Shown here one piece after another: positions 9,701-10,394 of a DNA stretch of 10,394 nt; the first letter of the stretch is position 1, and each line of letters starts with the position of its first letter. A model generated the notes under the pieces. It was not told the DNA's origin, ran no database searches, and saw nothing but the letters and a program-made list of their open reading frames with translations. The stretch lies in contig JAOXYC010240125.1 in assembly GCA_028565715.1 (NCBI GenBank), positions 1-10,394 of the forward strand, read 5' to 3'. The translations under genes and the position numbers were made by a program. The DNA is from Phoronis pallida. Taxonomy: Eukaryota > Phoronida > Phoronidae.

Positions 9701-9997
9701 CTTTTGCCAGACACCATATGACCAGGTTGAATCGAAAACAATTAGCAAACAAAGGTGAAACATTACTTTTGGAAGTTATGAAAATTGAACTTTGATGCTT
9801 CTTAACAAGATACTTACTATGTTATTTACTCCTAAAACTAAATCACGAATTGCAGTCACACCAGTCTTGAACTGTTGGTTATTATTGCTTGAATAGTTAT
9901 GACTTTGCACCCATTTTCCTTGTGTTCTCTTGCTTTGTGGAGCCAAAGTTGGTGGAGCATAGGAAGAAAAATCTTCAAAATCACCTGACCAAGCCAT
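703..9997 (-). CDS. MEIOB: MEIOB-like meiotic ssDNA-binding OB-fold protein, 12 coding exons, 497 aa
   Basis: Coding exons in order: 9997-9818, 9605-9548, 9282-9075, 8798-8606, 8200-8100, 6801-6749, 5734-5639, 4235-4146, 2858-2708, 2401-2197, 966-880, 774-703. They sum to 1494 nt with consistent phases and no internal stop. The protein shows blocks I recognise from vertebrate MEIOB: VVIAKEG, ISENHSTVK, HIPVKASYDFY, AADVR followed by SMTAT, and LKWRFLLEKCKIYLK. Several segments align with remembered human MEIOB without gaps. Inferred order: tail 1-45, first OB-like fold about 46-165, second about 180-300, acidic linker 297-326, third OB-like fold about 330-490 with cysteines 377, 380, 391 and 396. 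Known for the family: MEIOB is an RPA1 paralogue that works with SPATA22 and RPA on resected ends during meiotic prophase I and is needed for strand-exchange repair and crossovers; a 3' exonuclease activity is reported for the mouse protein. The human protein is somewhat shorter (roughly 440-470 aa). The least certain parts are the start and the last exon. Confidence 0.93.
880..966 (-). CDS. MEIOB: MEIOB coding exon 11 (residues 446-474)
   Basis: An 87-nt exon that starts after TTTATTTGTGAAG and ends before GTAATC, both in phase 0. It encodes VAEFLGYSENQRTQLKWRFL and then LEKCKIYLK. The human protein reads TALKWQFLLERSKIYLK here, so this is a near-diagnostic block, probably the C-terminal helix of the third OB-like fold. 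Reading through the donor would stop after 12 further residues, so an intron-retained form would end at 837-839. Confidence 0.93.
1680..1716. repeat. Hairpin with a perfect 13-bp stem
   Basis: ttgcttatttcat (1680-1692) is exactly complementary to atgaaataagcaa (1704-1716), with an 11-base T/A-rich loop. It lies within intron 10. The sequence is low in complexity, so function is doubtful. Confidence 0.7.
2056..2125 (+). mobile_element. tRNA-derived SINE head (tRNA-Gly-like)
   Basis: An A-box-like ggttcgttggta (2066-2077) and a B-box-like ggattcaaatc (2106-2116) have normal internal-promoter spacing. The stretch between them, including cacctgcccggc, resembles the anticodon arm of tRNA-Gly. The acceptor stem is not paired, so this is not an intact tRNA gene. 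It lies antisense in MEIOB intron 10. The SINE body and tail 3' of it cannot be delimited and may be truncated. Confidence 0.6.
2197..2401 (-). CDS. MEIOB: MEIOB coding exon 10 (residues 377-445), zinc ribbon and OB strands
   Basis: A 205-nt exon between acceptor ATTCCAG and donor GTATGT, ending in phase 0. Cys377 and Cys380 (CAKC) with Cys391 and Cys396 (CSNTNC) form a C-x2-C-x10-C-x4-C set at the position of the RPA1 DBD-C zinc ribbon. Strand residues follow, LSLCLSDCTGTM and a final GCT, matching DLTDHTGTL and GCT in the human protein. The first 55 coding nt and the acceptor are duplicated just upstream in intron 9. Confidence 0.92.
2347..2424. repeat. Exon 10 start region, copy A of a local duplication
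   Basis: This 78-bp segment spans the exon 10 acceptor and the first 55 coding bases. It is repeated about 107 bp away at 2454-2534 with a few substitutions and small indels. The tract around acacgctgtttacattttgc is identical in both copies. Confidence 0.93.
2402..2707 (-). other. MEIOB intron 9, with duplicated exon-10 start
   Basis: A 306-nt GT-AG intron. About a quarter of it (2454-2534) is a diverged copy of the exon 10 acceptor region and first coding bases. The remainder is AT-rich without other features. Confidence 0.8.
2454..2534. repeat. Intronic copy B of the exon 10 start (pseudo-exon)
   Basis: A diverged copy of 2347-2424 in direct orientation. On the minus strand it keeps a plausible acceptor (TTCTAG, AG at 2513-2512). 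It encodes CAKCKQRVER and then hits TAA in the exon 10 frame, so extending exon 10 from here would truncate the protein. The base changes also create a potential donor, GAAAG|GTAAAC, which bounds a 27-nt segment (2511-2485). That length preserves the reading frame if spliced in as a cassette. Whether it is ever spliced cannot be told from sequence. Confidence 0.9.
2708..2858 (-). CDS. MEIOB: MEIOB coding exon 9 (residues 327-376)
   Basis: The exon has acceptor TTTTTCCAG and donor GTAAAT and ends in phase 2. It encodes the start of the third OB-like fold: EVSTIEGVK, SYSCIVFAFIT and MNIDGDEES. The human counterpart is VYTVEQLK, SYGILYAYIS and LNIDDE. The last full codons lead straight into the first zinc-ribbon cysteine, whose codon is split across the intron. 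Confidence 0.92.
2859..4145 (-). other. MEIOB intron 8
   Basis: A 1287-nt GT-AG intron containing the 330-bp inverted-repeat element at 3546-3875. Several overlapping open frames run through that element on the minus strand (3325-3960). They have no start context, splice sites or recognisable protein and follow from its repetitive composition. Confidence 0.8.
3546..3875. mobile_element. 330-bp MITE-like element with perfect 27-bp inverted ends
   Basis: Positions 3546-3572 and 3849-3875 are exact reverse complements over 27 bases, beginning acggtaaaagctcgccat. The motif ggacca occurs six times in direct orientation (3609, 3641, 3737, 3781, 3832, 3850), often followed by aatttcg or aaaatgg. 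The right end carries two near-identical ggaccaaaatggcg units in tandem. No transposase is encoded, so this is a non-autonomous DNA-transposon-like element. The target-site duplication is unclear and the family is not recognised. Confidence 0.8.
4146..4235 (-). CDS. MEIOB: MEIOB coding exon 8 (residues 297-326), acidic linker
   Basis: A 90-nt exon between acceptor ATTTCAG and donor GTAAGT, ending in phase 1. It encodes DTREAHSLYRYAQSVDF followed by an Asp/Glu-rich stretch. This corresponds to the variable, acidic linker between the second and third OB-like folds of MEIOB. Conservation is low, so the assignment rests on position, clean splice sites and phase fit with exons 7 and 9. Confidence 0.85.
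4537..4691. mobile_element. Foldback (hairpin) element, about 155 bp
   Basis: Two arms of about 57 bp, 4549-4605 and 4620-4676, are inverted copies with roughly seven mismatches. They enclose a 14-base loop that itself contains GGC-TTAC-GCC. Weaker complementarity extends outward to about 4537 and 4691. Transcribed in either direction it would form a long stem. It encodes no protein. It looks like a foldback MITE; no clear target-site duplication was seen. Confidence 0.75.
5199..5431. repeat. Degenerate foldback with a perfect central hairpin
   Basis: A perfect 11-bp stem (cccgtagccca at 5304-5314, complement at 5320-5330, loop ggtct) sits almost exactly midway between outer inverted octamers attcacac (5199-5206) and gtgtgaat (5424-5431). 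Intermediate pairing is patchy. This suggests an old foldback element whose arms have diverged, but only the central hairpin is certain. Confidence 0.55.
5639..5734 (-). CDS. MEIOB: MEIOB coding exon 7 (residues 265-296)
   Basis: A 96-nt exon between acceptor TTTTAG and donor GTTAGT, ending in phase 1. It completes the second OB-like fold with VVFAADVRV, DDFRKSMTATADCKT and FTLNP. The human protein has VIFASDVRI, KFRNCMTAT and TTNP in the same order and spacing. The donor has T at +3, which is slightly off consensus. Confidence 0.94.
5735..6748 (-). other. MEIOB intron 6
   Basis: A 1014-nt AT-rich GT-AG intron. The only structure I see is an imperfect direct repeat at 6151-6172 and 6254-6277. 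Confidence 0.8.
6151..6277. repeat. Short direct repeat pair in intron 6
   Basis: caatatttacattgcataatgg (in part, 6151-6172) recurs at 6254-6277 with a 2-base insertion and one substitution. The spacing is about 103 bases. Confidence 0.6.
6749..6801 (-). CDS. MEIOB: MEIOB coding exon 6 (residues 247-264)
   Basis: A 53-nt exon between acceptor TTTTCAG and donor GTAAAT, ending in phase 1. It encodes LWDREQIEQVQTWTPRDC. The vertebrate protein has WDNE and SWMPRE at the same spacing, which identifies it despite its small size and the introns of 1.3 and 1.0 kb on either side. Confidence 0.92.
6859..6876 (+). mobile_element. Transposon-end-like motif ACAGGGTGTCCCATAAGT
   Basis: ACAGGGTGTCCCA-type sequences preceded by TA-rich DNA are, from memory, often seen at the ends of DNA transposons in invertebrate genomes. 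No inverted partner was found in the window, so at most this is a solo end or truncated remnant. Confidence 0.3.
7372..7643. mobile_element. MITE-like element, about 270 bp, TA-flanked inverted ends
   Basis: The ends are inverted copies: TATAACCCCGCAattGAGC at the left and its complement at the right, about 24 bp with one mismatch, finishing at 7643. Terminal TA dinucleotides could be a Tc1/mariner-type target duplication. Inside, a 31-bp unit occurs twice in direct orientation (7447-7477 and 7563-7593) with one difference, and TAGGCGC-type motifs recur. The element is clearly GC-richer than its surroundings. There is no coding capacity. Confidence 0.78.
8100..8200 (-). CDS. MEIOB: MEIOB coding exon 5 (residues 214-246)
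   Basis: A 101-nt exon with a strong polypyrimidine acceptor (CTTTCAG) and a GTGAGT donor, ending in phase 2. It encodes middle strands of the second OB-like fold, including RCELKLFDETCNSFPL. The human protein has RCEVRLYDETESSFAM at the same distance from the VSVKH block, with no gap. Confidence 0.93.
8201..8605 (-). other. MEIOB intron 4
   Basis: A 405-nt AT-rich GT-AG intron. It holds no coding segment I can support. Its one notable element is a perfect 16-base palindrome at 8512-8527. Confidence 0.8.
8606..8798 (-). CDS. MEIOB: MEIOB coding exon 4 (residues 149-213)
   Basis: The exon lies between acceptor ATCTTAG and donor GTACGT and ends in phase 0. It carries the most MEIOB-diagnostic block, ISENHSTVK, then HIPVKASYDFY and the start of the second OB-like fold (HISLLVSVKH). 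Vertebrate MEIOB has LSENHSTVK and HLPVKESHDYY at matching positions. Confidence 0.95.
9075..9282 (-). CDS. MEIOB: MEIOB coding exon 3 (residues 80-148)
   Basis: The exon runs from acceptor TCTCTAG to a weak donor, AAG|GTCGGA, ending in phase 2. It encodes the core of the first OB-like fold: SFLVRD, a CWGS turn, DYIEEL and FHIGDVIEVNHPQI. The vertebrate counterpart has SFTIRD, SWGNEDYI and FRVGD at the same spacing. The donor is non-consensus at +3 to +5, but joining here keeps the frame and gives an ungapped match across the exon 3/4 junction. Confidence 0.92.
9548..9605 (-). CDS. MEIOB: MEIOB coding exon 2 (residues 61-79)
   Basis: A 58-nt exon between acceptor CTTTAG and donor GTAAGT, ending in phase 1. 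It encodes TIVGVVIAKEG, the first strand of an OB fold, which matches VIGIVIGKT in vertebrate MEIOB. The exon is too short to stand out as an open frame; phase and the protein match identify it. Confidence 0.9.
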
Positions 9998-10005
9998 CCC
10001 TCTAA
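9818..10005 (-). CDS. MEIOB: MEIOB coding exon 1 with 8 nt of 5' UTR (residues 1-60)
   Basis: The exon follows a pyrimidine-rich acceptor ending in TTTTAG (AG at 10007-10006). Eight untranslated bases precede the ATG at 9997-9995. The start context is strong, with G at -3 and G at +4. No other ATG lies in this frame between the ATG and an in-frame TGA upstream on the unspliced DNA, so this is the best start unless coding begins in an earlier exon. Residues 1-45 are rich in Ser, Asn and Gln and have no recognisable fold. From about residue 46 (TAIRDLVLGVNNI) the sequence enters the first OB-like fold. The donor is GTAAGT in phase 0. Confidence 0.85.
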
Positions 10006-10394
10006 CTAAAACAACAGTTTTCAAACCAAACTAATGACAACAATGTTTCATCAAGACCTGGCTAACATGAGTTCTTTTCCATAAAACAATAAGTGGGGAC
10101 TAGACCTTGTAACTGCGCCACAGGATAAATTACAACCAGCAGGACAGTTGAGCGCCTCAACTACCTGCTATAGAATTGACTCTGAATTAGTGAAAATAAA
10201 ATTATCATTTGATTTTACAAAGCTGGGCACCATTATCAATTTCGCCTGTTTGGTGATTTTTCAGAAGGACAGAGGTAAAGCAGCCAGACACTACCATTGT
10301 ATTTCAATTTCTAAAGCGCGGTCAACTTCAGTCGTCTTTTAATGACTTTTATTGACCCTAAATTACTACAGATTACTGAACGCCGATAATTGGA
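10006..10394 (-). other. 5' flank: probable 5' UTR intron and promoter side, no coding exon seen
   Basis: The acceptor at 10006-10007 lies 9 bases before the MEIOB start codon, so at least one untranslated exon should be further upstream. A candidate donor (CAG|GTAGTT on the minus strand, near 10160-10168) could end such an exon, but nothing else confirms it. The short open frames in either direction have no splice pattern or recognisable protein similarity. No clear TATA box or other promoter element could be assigned. Confidence 0.45.

Noticed and set aside
10148-10342. Plus-strand open frame of 64 codons as a divergent gene start
   Set aside because: No domain, splice or start evidence. 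It may overlap the untranslated first exon or promoter of MEIOB.
1-10394. CRISPR array, bacterial defence island or phage-like system
   Set aside because: There are no regularly spaced repeats, operon-like gene packing or bacterial protein families. The spliced gene with GT-AG introns shows animal nuclear DNA.

Overview
The window is animal (metazoan) nuclear DNA, AT-rich, with GT-AG introns and no bacterial gene organisation. Its one recognisable gene lies on the minus strand and fills almost the whole window. It is a twelve-coding-exon homologue of MEIOB (meiosis-specific with OB domains), a paralogue of the large RPA subunit that binds single-stranded DNA in meiotic recombination. I assembled it by hand: each exon has a splice acceptor and donor, all eleven phase joins agree, and the spliced frame runs without a stop from an ATG at 9997 to a TAA at 705-703 (1494 nt, 497 residues). 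The order and spacing of conserved blocks match vertebrate MEIOB as I remember it. No database search was run.

Layout in gene order (high to low coordinates): 10006-10394 is the 5' flank and probably the first intron or a noncoding exon. Coding exons 1-5 (9997-8100) are separated by short introns of 212-405 nt and encode the N-terminal tail, a first OB-like fold and the start of a second. Exons 6-8 (6801-4146) are small and separated by introns of 1.0-1.4 kb; they finish the second OB-like fold and an acidic linker. Exons 9-12 (2858-703) encode a C-terminal OB-like fold with a four-cysteine zinc ribbon, like RPA1 DNA-binding domain C. Positions 1-702 are the 3' UTR and downstream flank.

The larger introns hold small non-autonomous mobile elements and structured repeats. 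These are a 330-bp element with perfect 27-bp terminal inverted repeats (3546-3875), a ~270-bp element with TA-flanked inverted ends (7372-7643), a ~155-bp foldback hairpin (4537-4691), a degenerate foldback with a perfect 11-bp stem at its centre (5199-5431), a tRNA-Gly-like SINE head (2056-2125) and a transposon-end-like motif (6859-6876). Intron 9 also carries a diverged copy of the start of exon 10, including its 3' splice site. That copy could act as a decoy acceptor or as a frame-preserving 27-nt cassette exon within the zinc ribbon.

The species is not identified. A complete MEIOB gene, short-to-medium introns, high AT and several MITE-like elements fit a non-vertebrate animal such as a lophotrochozoan or an invertebrate deuterostome, but this is inference. 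I found no bacterial, viral or CRISPR-type system and no second protein-coding gene.
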